Shown: positions 1 to 7,156, numbered from the stretch's first letter. The stretch is 17,397 nucleotides of DNA from JBBSIG01 sp038232215 (GCA_038232215.1 JBBSIG010000025.1:1-17397), one strand, 5' to 3'. Notes: generated by a model not told the origin, from the sequence alone. A program made the numbers and translations.

Positions 1-124
1 CTACTCGTCCCTTGCCCGGATGGATCAGTTCGGCGCCGTGATCCTGATCATCGCAGCGCTTGGTGTGAGCATCTACGTCCTGTTCTACTTCATCGGGAAG
101 CGCTGGGCCAGTTGGGAGGCCTAG
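1..124 (+). CDS. ABC transporter permease, C-terminal fragment (NitT/TauT type likely)
   Basis: Reading from base 2, 40 codons end in TAG at 122-124. The start of the gene lies outside the window. The visible piece has one hydrophobic helix (GAVILIIAALGVSIYVLFYF) followed by a short basic and tryptophan-containing tail (IGKRWASWEA). That is how the last membrane segment of SsuC/TauC-like permeases usually ends. The next gene, 19 bases downstream, is a NitT/TauT-type binding protein, which supports this reading. The permease would form the membrane channel of that importer. The assignment rests on one helix plus context, so other inner-membrane permease families remain possible. Confidence 0.7.
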   Translation, partial: YSSLARMDQFGAVILIIAALGVSIYVLFYFIGKRWASWEA

Positions 125-143
125 CAAACTGAAAGGAGAAGTG

Positions 144-1289
144 ATGCACGAAGGCACCATCTCACGCCGCGAGCTCTTCAAGCGCGGTGCTGCAGGCGCG
201 ACGCTCCTCTCTGCCGGCTCGCTGCTGACGGCCGGCGGAGCCTTCGGCCGCTCGGCCGCCAAGCTGCAGACGGTCCGCTGGATCTCCCCGCGGGGCACGT
301 TGCAGGTGATGGACGACTTCAACCTCTGGGTGCCGGCCAAGATGGGGTACTTCAAGAGTCTCGGCATCGACGCAAAGCTGATCGCCGGGTCGGTGTCGGA
401 CGCCCTCGCGGCGACCAAGTTCGTCGCGCAGAACAAGGCCGACATGGGCTATCCGTCGCCCGGTGTGCTCACCTCGTCGATCGACAGCGGCATCGCCGTC
501 AAGTCGGTGTGGGACATGATCTCCGGGCAGGTCTTCGATTTCGCTCTCCCGGTCAACAGCACGATCCGCTCGCCGAAGCAGCTCGCCGGCAAGACGATCG
601 CGCTCGGGAGCACCGGTTGGAAGGTGATCGTCGATCCGATGCTCGTCGAGCTCGGGATCGACCCGAAGTCGGTCAAGTACGTGAACGCGGGCACCCAGTG
701 GACGCAGGCCGCGGCGACCGGCAAGGCCGACGCGGCTCTCGCCTGGGAGGGCCTGCGGGCGCAGCTCGCCGGTCAGGGCCTGAAGCTCAAGTACCTGATC
801 GGAACGACCTGGTCGAAGCACCCCTCGAACGTGTACTCCGTGCGAGCCGCGGACCTCGAGGATCCGGCCAAGAAGGATCTGTACACACGCTTCCTCGAGG
901 GCGTGGTCATGGGCCTGGAGTTCACCCGCGCGAACCCGCGGGCAGCCGCGCAGATCACGTACGAGTCGCTGCCCGACCTGAGGAAGACGCTCAAGCCGCA
1001 GCTCGCCCTCGACTCGATGCTCGAGCTCGCGCACGCCTACGGGACGAGTCATCTCCGCGGTCAGGGATGGGGCTACAACTACCGGCAGGGCTGGTCCAAC
1101 TACCTCAAGATCGTCCACGATCTCGGTCAGACGAAGAAGCTTCTCTCGCCGAGCGCGGTCTTCACGAACGAGTTGCAGTCGGCAGCGAACAAGAAGGCCA
1201 ACGCTCAGCGCGCGCGCTCGGATGCGAAGGCGTTCAAGCTCAACGCGGCCTTCGCCAAGACCAAGGTCAAGCCCGGCTTCAAGATGTAA
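144..1289 (+). CDS. NitT/TauT-type ABC transporter substrate-binding protein, Tat-exported
   Basis: Predicted extracytoplasmic solute receptor of 381 residues. The N-terminus carries a twin-arginine signal (SRRELFKR) followed by an Ala/Gly/Leu-rich segment ending near GGAFG, so it is probably exported folded by Tat. The body has the NMT1/THI5-like two-lobe fold pattern: a short strand (TVRWISPRG), a helix with AKMGYFKSLGIDAKL, and the segment PKQLAGKTIALGSTG, typical of sulfonate, nitrate or pyrimidine-precursor binding proteins. ATG at 144 is preferred over the GTG at 141 because AGGAG at 134-138 lies 5 bases before the ATG but only 2 before the GTG. It follows the permease fragment, and the ATPase is presumably upstream of the window. 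The ligand cannot be read from sequence. The enzymes that follow suggest a cyclic or sugar-like compound rather than a sulfonate, but that is inference. Confidence 0.88.
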   Translation: MHEGTISRRELFKRGAAGATLLSAGSLLTAGGAFGRSAAKLQTVRWISPRGTLQVMDDFNLWVPAKMGYFKSLGIDAKLIAGSVSDALAATKFVAQNKADMGYPSPGVLTSSIDSGIAVKSVWDMISGQVFDFALPVNSTIRSPKQLAGKTIALGSTGWKVIVDPMLVELGIDPKSVKYVNAGTQWTQAAATGKADAALAWEGLRAQLAGQGLKLKYLIGTTWSKHPSNVYSVRAADLEDPAKKDLYTRFLEGVVMGLEFTRANPRAAAQITYESLPDLRKTLKPQLALDSMLELAHAYGTSHLRGQGWGYNYRQGWSNYLKIVHDLGQTKKLLSPSAVFTNELQSAANKKANAQRARSDAKAFKLNAAFAKTKVKPGFKM

Positions 1290-1296
1290 GTCGACC

Positions 1297-1329
1297 GGTG
1301 CGGGGTTGCCCTACCGGGCACCCCGCACC
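1297..1329 (+). promoter_or_regulatory. Strong intercistronic stem-loop between binding protein and epimerase genes
   Basis: The left arm GGTGCGGGGTTGCCC (1297-1311), loop TACC (1312-1315) and right arm GGGCACCCCGCACC (1316-1329) pair as 14 base pairs with one bulged T. The hairpin starts 7 bases after the binding-protein stop and ends 5 bases before the Shine-Dalgarno sequence of the next gene (GGAGG, 1335-1339). There is no T run after it, so it is not a classical intrinsic terminator. It may protect the 3' end of the transporter mRNA and leave the binding protein in excess over the enzymes, which is common in ABC operons. That role is inferred. Confidence 0.7.
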
Positions 1330-1344
1330 CAAATGGAGGCGCTG

Positions 1345-2139
1345 ATGACGAACCCGCTGGCGGGTCACACCAACACGTACCACACCTACTCGCACGACGA
1401 GGCGCTGCGGGGGATCGCCGACGCGGGGTTCAAACACGTCGAGCTGTCGGCCGTGCCCGGCTGGACCGAGCATGTGGACCTGGACGCCGACAAGGGTGAG
1501 CTACGGCGCCTGCTCGACGGCTACGGCCTCCAGCCGGTGAGCCTGTCGGCGCACTCGGATCTCACCACGTCGGACGGGCTGGAGCACGGGGTCAAGGCCG
1601 TCCGCTGGGCGGGTGACTACGGCATCCCCGTCGTCAACACGGCGGTCGGCGGCCACCAGTCCGCCGACGAGAACGAGGCGGCGTTCCTCGGCAATATCCC
1701 AGCGCTCGCGGACGAGGCCGAGCGCGCCGGCGTGGTCGTCGGTCTCGAGATCCACGGCGACATCATGGCCTCCGGCGCCGTGACGCTCCCGCTGCTGGAG
1801 AAGATCGGGCGCGAGGTCGTGAAGATCAACTACGACACGGCCAACGTCGTCTACTACTCGGGCGACCGGGCCGTGGACGACATCCCGAAGGTGGCGGACG
1901 ACATCGTCCACGTCCACCTGAAGGACACGACCGGCGGCAAGGGCGTCTGGAACTTCGGTGCGATCGGCAGCGGCGTCGTGGACTTCGAGCAGGTCCTGCG
2001 CGTCCTCCGCGAAGCCGGCTACGAGGGGCCGTACTCCGTCGAGCTCGAGTTCACCGGCGAACCGTGGCCGCCGCTCGCAGAGGTGAACGAGGCGATGCGG
2101 CGTTCGTACGAGCACCTGCACTCCCTGGGGCTCCAGTGA
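1345..2139 (+). CDS. Sugar phosphate isomerase/epimerase family protein (xylose-isomerase-like TIM barrel)
   Basis: A 264-residue AP-endonuclease-2/xylose-isomerase-like TIM barrel, a cytoplasmic metal-dependent aldose-ketose isomerase or keto-sugar epimerase. The expected metal ligands are visible at the ends of barrel strands: E135 in GLEIHGD, D164 in KINYDTANV, H191 in HVHLKD, and E233 in YSVELEF. The length fits the family (about 260-300). ATG 1345 is chosen because GGAGG at 1335-1339 lies 5 bases upstream; the ATG at 1333 would overlap that site. Its stop overlaps the GTG start of the next gene by 4 bases, implying translational coupling. Its neighbours (creatininase-family hydrolase and Gfo/Idh dehydrogenase) recall Thermotoga IolO, which epimerises 5-keto-L-gluconate. 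The exact substrate is unknown. Confidence 0.85.
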   Translation: MTNPLAGHTNTYHTYSHDEALRGIADAGFKHVELSAVPGWTEHVDLDADKGELRRLLDGYGLQPVSLSAHSDLTTSDGLEHGVKAVRWAGDYGIPVVNTAVGGHQSADENEAAFLGNIPALADEAERAGVVVGLEIHGDIMASGAVTLPLLEKIGREVVKINYDTANVVYYSGDRAVDDIPKVADDIVHVHLKDTTGGKGVWNFGAIGSGVVDFEQVLRVLREAGYEGPYSVELEFTGEPWPPLAEVNEAMRRSYEHLHSLGLQ

Positions 2140-2954
2140 GGCGATACATGCCGGAAATGACGAATCTCCAGGTGCGCGAGTACCTGGAGAGGGGCGGGCG
2201 GACCGTTCTCGTGCCCGTCGGGTCGACCGAGGATCACGGCGATCACGGGCCGCTCTGGACGGACGTCTACATCCCGCTCGAGGTGTGCAAGCGCGCGGCG
2301 GAGGAGCTCGACGCGCTGGTCGGGCCGCCGCTGCCGTTCGGCCTCGCGCCCGACCACCGCGGCGCCAGCGGACTCGTGTATGTCCGGCTCGAGACCTTCG
2401 TATCGCTTCTTCGAGACATCTGCGTGTCGCTCGCGGAGGCCGGGTTCGAGCGGATCGCCCTCGTGAACGGGCACTACGTCAACTCGTGGGCGATGCAGTA
2501 CGCGGCCGCCGGGGTCTTCGACGAGCTGCCGCAGGGCGTGCGGGTCTACCCGTTCCCCTACTGGCAGGGCCTCCGACCCGAGGAGGCGCAGGAGTACCTG
2601 TCGGGAAGCGCCGGATTGCACGCGAACGTGGGCGAGACGTCTGCGGTGCTGGCGATCGACCCGGAGCTCTGCGACATGGAGCGCGTGCGCGATTTCGTGC
2701 CGGAATTCGACGAGCTGCGAACGAGCCCCCTGGCACTGCTCGACCCGGTCTTCCTGGCGACGCCCGGCTCGTTCTGGGCCCTGCTCGAGGACGGCGGCGG
2801 CGTCTGGGGGAACCCGAGCGAGTCGACGGCGGAGAAGGGTGAGCAGTTCCTGCAGTGGGGCGCGACGTCCGTCGCCAACCTCGTGCGCGACATGGAAGAT
2901 CTGCACGACCGGATCGCGCCGCGCTACGAGCGTTTCAGGCGACCTAGCCCGTGA
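2136..2954 (+). CDS. Creatininase-family metallohydrolase
   Basis: Creatininase-family (PF02633-type) amidohydrolase of 272 residues. Members hydrolyse cyclic amides such as creatinine or, as I recall for Thermotoga IolN, cyclic keto compounds. The metal-site signature is clear: GSTEDHGDHGPLWTD near residues 29-43, with E32, H34 and D43, and HANVGETS with H162 and E167. The family motif NGHGGN appears as NGHYVN, a change in the active-site region. The GTG start at 2136 overlaps the upstream stop by 4 bases and gives the usual N-terminus (RRY.PEMT); ATG 2148, preceded by GAGG, is the alternative. Its own stop overlaps the next GTG by 4 bases. Between a TIM-barrel epimerase and a Gfo/Idh dehydrogenase, it more likely opens a carbocyclic or lactone-like ring than acts on creatinine. 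The substrate is not readable. Confidence 0.85.
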   Translation: MRRYMPEMTNLQVREYLERGGRTVLVPVGSTEDHGDHGPLWTDVYIPLEVCKRAAEELDALVGPPLPFGLAPDHRGASGLVYVRLETFVSLLRDICVSLAEAGFERIALVNGHYVNSWAMQYAAAGVFDELPQGVRVYPFPYWQGLRPEEAQEYLSGSAGLHANVGETSAVLAIDPELCDMERVRDFVPEFDELRTSPLALLDPVFLATPGSFWALLEDGGGVWGNPSESTAEKGEQFLQWGATSVANLVRDMEDLHDRIAPRYERFRRPSP

Positions 2955-3955
2955 TCACGGTCGCGATCCTCGGCGGCGGCTTCATGGGTGCCTCCCACGC
3001 CGCGAACTACAGGGATCTCGACGGAAGGGTGCGCGTGAAGACGGTGGCCTCGCGCGCGAGCGAACGTGCGAGGTCGGTCGCAGCGTCGGTGGGGGCAGAG
3101 CTGACGACGGATCTGGAGGCGGCGATCCAGGACCCGGACATCGATCTCGTCGACGTGTGTCTGCCCACCCCTCTCCACCGCGAGATAGCCGAGTTGGCGT
3201 TCGCGGCAGGGAAGCACGTGCTGCTCGAGAAACCGATCGCGCTCCGGCTCGAGGAAGCTGACGCCATCGTGGCGGCGGCCGAGCGCAGCGGACGCCTTTT
3301 CATGGTCGGCCTGGTGCTGCGCTTCTGGCCCGAGTACGTCGAGTTGCACCGCCGTATCGCGGCCGGGGAGCTTGGCTCGCCCCGCGCTGTTTCGACGTTC
3401 CGGCTCTCGCCGCCGGCGGACTGGAACGAGTGGATGGCCGACCCGGGGCAGTCCGGCGGCGTCCCAGTCGATCTCCTGATCCACGACTTCGACCAGATGA
3501 ACTGGCTGCTGGGCACGCCGCGCCGTGTCTACGCCCGCGCCCCGGTGCTCGGCCACGTCCTTGCGGTGGTCGAGTACGACGGCGCACAGGGCATCGCCGA
3601 AGGCTCGATGGCCATGCCGCGCTCGTATCCGTTCTCGAGCAGCGTGCGTGTCCTCGGTGAGGCGGGGGTGGCGGAATACGGGTTCAGCGCGGCACCGGCC
3701 GAGGAGGGCGGCAACATCGGGGCGAGCGCAGCGCCACGGGGACTGCGTCTGTACCCCTACGAAGGCGAGCCGACGACCGTGCCGGTCGAGAGCGCCGACC
3801 CCTGGGGACCCGAGATCGCGTACTTCGTGGAGTGCGTCGAGCAGGGAAGGGCGCCGGATCAGGGTACGGGCGAACAGGCGAGAGCCGCCTTGGCGGTATC
3901 GCTCGCCGCAGCGCGGTCGATCGAGAGTGGAAGGGTAGAGCTCGTAGGCGCCTGA
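2951..3955 (+). CDS. Gfo/Idh/MocA-family oxidoreductase
   Basis: An NAD(P)-dependent sugar or inositol dehydrogenase of 334 residues, near the usual family length (330-390). The N-terminal Rossmann domain has GGGFMG at residues 8-13. The catalytic lysine is in the EKP motif (E93-K94-P95). The C-terminal domain carries the expected acid/histidine motif, with D174, H178 and D181 in VDLLIHDFDQMNWLLG. All catalytic positions seen in inositol 2-dehydrogenase relatives are present. The GTG start gives a 4-base overlap with the creatininase-family gene, so both are probably translated together. In this operon it could oxidise a polyol or sugar before the ring-opening hydrolase acts. The family also includes glucose-fructose oxidoreductase and dihydrodiol dehydrogenase, so substrate assignment stays open. 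Confidence 0.9.
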   Translation: MITVAILGGGFMGASHAANYRDLDGRVRVKTVASRASERARSVAASVGAELTTDLEAAIQDPDIDLVDVCLPTPLHREIAELAFAAGKHVLLEKPIALRLEEADAIVAAAERSGRLFMVGLVLRFWPEYVELHRRIAAGELGSPRAVSTFRLSPPADWNEWMADPGQSGGVPVDLLIHDFDQMNWLLGTPRRVYARAPVLGHVLAVVEYDGAQGIAEGSMAMPRSYPFSSSVRVLGEAGVAEYGFSAAPAEEGGNIGASAAPRGLRLYPYEGEPTTVPVESADPWGPEIAYFVECVEQGRAPDQGTGEQARAALAVSLAAARSIESGRVELVGA

Positions 3956-4058
3956 GCGGCGGAAGCGCCGTCTGCACGCTGGGATCGTGTGCGTGCGGCC
4001 GAGCTGGCGGTCCGTTTCGGCGCCGACGGGTGCTGCCGACACGACCGAGGGGATCTGA
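3956..4058 (+). other. Intergenic gap before the zinc dehydrogenase
   Basis: A 103-base gap in an otherwise tightly overlapping operon. Directly after the stop is a small hairpin, CGGCG (3957-3961), loop GAAG, CGCCG (3966-3970), without a T run. A Shine-Dalgarno sequence (GAGGGGA, 4047-4053) serves the ATG at 4059. I see no convincing -35/-10 pair, but the gap is long enough for a separate promoter, so the zinc dehydrogenase may be expressed independently of the genes before it. Confidence 0.45.
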
Positions 4059-5241
4059 ATGAAGGCAGTGACCTGGCACGGAAAGCGCGACGTACGGGTG
4101 GACACGGTGCCCGACCCGACGATCGAGGAGGCGACCGACGCGATCGTCCGGATCACCTCGACCAGCATCTGCGGCTCCGACCTGCACCTCTACGAGGTGC
4201 TCGGCCCGTTCCTCGACGCGGGCGACGTCCTCGGTCACGAGCCGATGGGGATCGTCGAGGAGGTCGGCGGCGAGGTGACGAGCGTGAAGGCGGGAGACCG
4301 CGTCGTGATGCCGTTCCAGATCTCCTGCGGGCACTGCTTCATGTGCGAGCAAGGCCTGCAGACGCAGTGCGAGACCACGCAGGTGCGCGACCAGGGGATG
4401 GGCGCCGCGCTCTTCGGCTACACCAAGCTCTACGGGCAGGTGCCGGGCGGCCAGGCCGAGCTCCTCCGGGTGCCGCAGGCGCAGAACACGACCATCAAGG
4501 TGCCCGAGGGGCCGCCGGACGAGCGCTTCGTCTATCTCTCCGACGTGCTGCCGACCGCGTGGCAGGCGGTCGAGTACGCGGGCATCCCCGACGGAGGGAG
4601 CGTCGCCGTCATCGGACTGGGGCCGATCGGAGACATGGCTTCCCGGATCGCGCTGCACCGAGGTCACCGCGTGATCGGGATCGATCTCGTCTCGGAGCGC
4701 CTCGAGCGCGTAGCCGGGCGAGGCGCCGAGGTGGTCGACCTGAGGGAGCACGAGGACGATCTCGGCGAGGCGATCAGGGAGATGACCGACGGCCGGGGCC
4801 CGGACTCCGTGATCGACGCGGTGGGCATGGAGGCCCACGGCTCCCCGGTCGGCAAGCTGGCGCACCAGATGGCGGGGCTGCTGCCCGACGCGCTCGCCGC
4901 GAAAGTGATGAAGACGGCGGGCGTCGATCGCCTGAACGCCCTCTACTCGGCGATCGACCTCGTCCGTCGCGGCGGCACCATCTCGCTGATCGGCGTCTAC
5001 GGCGGTACCGCCGACCCCCTGCCGATGCTGACGCTCTTCGACAAGCAGATCCAGCTCCGGATGGGTCAGGCGAACGTCAAGCGCTGGGTCGACGACATCA
5101 TGCCCCTGCTCACCGAACGGGGATCCGCTCGGCGTGGAGGGGTTCGCCACCCACAAGCTGCCGCTCGACCAGGCGCCGAAGGCCTACGAGGACTTCCAGA
5201 AGAAGCAGGACGGGGCGATCAAGATCCTGCTCCAGCCGTAG
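4059..5241 (+). pseudogene. Zinc-dependent alcohol dehydrogenase (MDR family), interrupted by a +1 frameshift
   Basis: A medium-chain zinc dehydrogenase of about 393 residues, resembling the formaldehyde-dehydrogenase-like branch. Catalytic zinc ligands are C38, H60 and E61 (CGSDLH; GHEP). Structural zinc ligands are C90, C93, C96 and C104. The NAD-binding motif is GLGPIG. The reading frame from ATG 4059 is correct up to about codon 353. After a four-G run at 5119-5122 the normal family C-terminus (DPLGVEGFATHKLPLDQAP to DGAIKILLQP) continues in the next frame to TAG at 5239-5241. Removing one G restores a full-length protein. Read without correction, the frame runs on antisense through the next genes to 6311. 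A sequencing or assembly indel is as likely as a true mutation. It could oxidise an alcohol or keto-polyol; a role like IolM is possible but its subfamily and separate position argue for caution. Confidence 0.85.
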
Positions 5242-5348
5242 GTCGCGCCGGGTCGATCGGGGAGCGGGGCGGGGGGGGGGGGGGCGCCCCCGCCCCCCCC
5301 GCGCGCGCGCGGTCGCCGCGCGGGCGGCGTCGTCGCCCGCGCCCCGCG
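5242..5348. other. Convergent intergenic region with poly-G, poly-C and alternating GC tracts
   Basis: Separates the end of the zinc dehydrogenase (+) from the end of a short-chain dehydrogenase (-). It holds a 14-G run (5271-5284) preceded by GCGGGGC, then C runs of 5 and 8 (5287-5291, 5293-5300), then alternating GC at 5301-5311. The G and C tracts can pair into a very stable hairpin on either strand, so this could stop transcription from both sides. The G tract could also form a quadruplex and the GC tract Z-DNA. Length errors are likely in such runs. No ORF is supported here. Confidence 0.6.
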
Positions 5349-6122
5349 TCAGCGCGCGAGAAAGCCGCCGTCCACCGGGACGACGGCGCCGTGCAGGTAG
5401 TCGGACGCGCGCGAGGCGAGGAAGACGACCGTACCGACCAGGTCGTCGGGCTCGCCCCAGCGCCCGGCCGGGATGCGCTCCAGGATCTGGTCGCTACGCG
5501 CCGGGTCGTCTCGCCAGATGTGCACGTTCAGGCCCGTCCTCACGTACCCGGGCGCGATCGCGTTCACGTTCACGCCGCGCCCCGCCCACTCGTTCGCGAG
5601 CGCCTTCGTCAGCTGCGCCACTCCGCCCTTGCTCGCCGAGTAGCCGGCGACGCGGAGGCCGCCCGAGAAGCTGAGCATCGAGGCCACCGTGACGATCTTG
5701 CCGCCGTCGGCCTGCTCGAGCATCCGCCGACCGGCGAGCCGGCAGAGCTCGAAGACGGAGGTGAGGTTGACCTCCAGCAACCGATCCCACTCCTCCAGCG
5801 GGTAGTCGACCGCGTCGTGGCTCGCGTTCGTGCCGTGGCTCGCGACGAGGACGTCGAGGCCGCCGAGACGCTCGACCGCCTCCTCGAAGCCGCGCGCGAG
5901 AGCGGCGCGGTCGCTCAGGTCGGCTGCCACGTCCGCCGTCTCGGAGCGGCCGAGCACGACGACCTCGGCGCCCGCCTCGGCCAGACCGCGCGCCATGGCG
6001 GAGCCGAGCCCGCCCGTGCCGCCCGTGACGAGCGCCCGGCGCCCGTCGAGCCTGAAGAGGTCGAGCGCGCTCAGCGGAGGAGCTCGAGCGGCGGCTCGAG
6101 CGACGGGTTGAGGGTGCGCCAC
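5349..6122 (-). CDS. Short-chain dehydrogenase/reductase (SDR) family oxidoreductase
   Basis: A classical SDR of about 257 residues, similar in layout to the KduD/gluconate-5-dehydrogenase/3-oxoacyl-ACP reductase group. The nucleotide-binding motif TGGTGGLG is at residues 33-40. The catalytic residues N119, S148, Y161 and K165 (YSASK) are all present. The usual NAG motif reads SHG. It ends in VDGGF, the common SDR C-terminus. The start is uncertain: GTG at 6122 is the only usual start codon in frame ahead of the Rossmann strand and overlaps the upstream gene by 52 bases, giving a 17-residue Ala/Pro-rich extension. A CTG at 6074 overlapping the PrpD stop would give the expected N-terminus. Neither has a clear Shine-Dalgarno sequence. 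It is last in the minus-strand operon and could oxidise a hydroxy-acid or sugar-acid intermediate. Confidence 0.87.
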   Translation of the reverse strand: MAHPQPVARAAARAPPLSALDLFRLDGRRALVTGGTGGLGSAMARGLAEAGAEVVVLGRSETADVAADLSDRAALARGFEEAVERLGGLDVLVASHGTNASHDAVDYPLEEWDRLLEVNLTSVFELCRLAGRRMLEQADGGKIVTVASMLSFSGGLRVAGYSASKGGVAQLTKALANEWAGRGVNVNAIAPGYVRTGLNVHIWRDDPARSDQILERIPAGRWGEPDDLVGTVVFLASRASDYLHGAVVPVDGGFLAR

Positions 6123-7156
6123 TTGCGGACGAGGTCGTCGTCTGTCGCCGGCCGCGCCTGCGCTCGGCGCGCCTCGCGGCCGTCGACGGAGACGCGCGAC
6201 GTGTCGCCGGCGACGAGCTCGATTCGTCCCGCGAGCGCCTGCACGGTCGGGTCATGGAGCTGCGAGTCGTCCTCGAGCTCGCGCCCGAGCAGGGTCACCG
6301 CGACGGCATAGGGAGTGCTCCACCAGGCCTCCTCCTCGGTCTGCGGGCTCGCCTCCCCGGTGAGCGCGAGCGCGCCCGCAGGCAGCTCGAGAACGACGCG
6401 AGCTTCGTCGGCGACGGGCGCGAGCTCCCGCGCCGCCTCGACTGCGGCCTGCGCGAACCCGTTCGTCGCGTGCAGGCGGAAGCTGACCTCCTCGAGCGCG
6501 GTCCGGCCGGGGGCCACGAGGAGCGGGGCCGCGTCGCCGCCCATCGCCGCGAGCAGCCCGCGCTCGTCCTCGAGCCCCCGACGGGTCGCCCCGAGACCGG
6601 CCGCCGCCGCCTGCGCGGCGGCGATCCCGGTGGCGACGGCGTGCGAGCGGTGGAACTCGACCGTGCCGCTCCGCTCCAGGATGCAGACGATCGAGCCGCC
6701 GGTGACCGAGGCGGCATGCCCCGCAGCGTCCGCCGTGCCTGCCTCGTCGAGTCCGAGCAGCACCGCGGCGGCGACGGCGGCGCCCACCGTCCCGGCAGTC
6801 GCGGTCGCGTGCCAGTACCGGCGGTGCTCGGGCCCGAGCGCCCGAGCGAGCCGGGCGGTCGCCTCGTAGCCCGCGGCGGCGGCGAGTACGGCCTGCTCCG
6901 GCCGTTCCCGCTCGAGCGCGCGGACGACCGGCCAGACGATTCCGCCCGGGTGGGTGAGGGAGGGCCAGTGGATGTCGTCCCGGTCGAGCGCGTGAGCCGC
7001 CGCCGCCTCAGCAGAGGCCTGCTCGGCCGCGGTCCGCCCGTCCTGCCCGCGGCCGCTGCCCAGCAGGCACGCGAGCTGGTCGAAGCGGGCGCGCCCGGCG
7101 GCGCGTCGCAACTCGTCGTCGGGACGCTCGCGCACGGCCGCGAGCACGGCGCCCAC
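6071..7156 (-). CDS. MmgE/PrpD-family protein, compact form
   Basis: A 361-residue member of the MmgE/PrpD fold, which includes 2-methylcitrate dehydratase, cis-aconitate decarboxylase and iminodisuccinate epimerase. Family landmarks are the DRDDIHWPSLTHPGG segment near residues 58-72, GYEATARLARALG followed by HATATAGTVGAA, and VEFHRSHAVATGIAAAQAAA, which matches the conserved substrate-pocket helix. Usual members are about 440-460 residues, so this one is roughly 80-100 shorter. Both the N-terminal helix region and parts of the C-terminal domain look reduced. The GTG start lies 28 bases after the E1 alpha stop, with only a weak ribosome site. It sits with lipoyl-dependent 2-oxoacid dehydrogenase genes, so a dehydration or isomerisation step on an acid intermediate is plausible. 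The reaction cannot be assigned. Confidence 0.8.
   Translation of the reverse strand: MGAVLAAVRERPDDELRRAAGRARFDQLACLLGSGRGQDGRTAAEQASAEAAAAHALDRDDIHWPSLTHPGGIVWPVVRALERERPEQAVLAAAAGYEATARLARALGPEHRRYWHATATAGTVGAAVAAAVLLGLDEAGTADAAGHAASVTGGSIVCILERSGTVEFHRSHAVATGIAAAQAAAAGLGATRRGLEDERGLLAAMGGDAAPLLVAPGRTALEEVSFRLHATNGFAQAAVEAARELAPVADEARVVLELPAGALALTGEASPQTEEEAWWSTPYAVAVTLLGRELEDDSQLHDPTVQALAGRIELVAGDTSRVSVDGREARRAQARPATDDDLVRKWRTLNPSLEPPLELLR

Noticed and set aside
162..1118. Long open frame on the minus strand opposite the binding-protein gene
   Set aside because: It has low-complexity Arg/Leu/Gly-rich composition, no motifs, and is fully opposite a well-supported gene. This is a high-GC shadow frame.
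1222..1344. Longer start of the first TIM-barrel protein inside the binding-protein gene
   Set aside because: The added residues are Arg/Ser-rich shadow sequence crossing the hairpin. The ATG at 1345 has its own ribosome site.
2136..2954. True creatinine amidohydrolase
   Set aside because: No creatinase, sarcosine oxidase or similar gene is nearby; the neighbours are sugar or polyol enzymes and the NGHGGN motif is altered.
5301..5311. Alternating GC tract as a replication origin or recombination site
   Set aside because: No DnaA boxes, iterons or recombinase genes are nearby, and such tracts occur by chance at this GC content.
5242..6311. Apparent C-terminal extension of the zinc dehydrogenase to 6311
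   Set aside because: It arises only from the frameshift. Past 5241 the frame runs antisense through the SDR and PrpD genes with nonsense composition.
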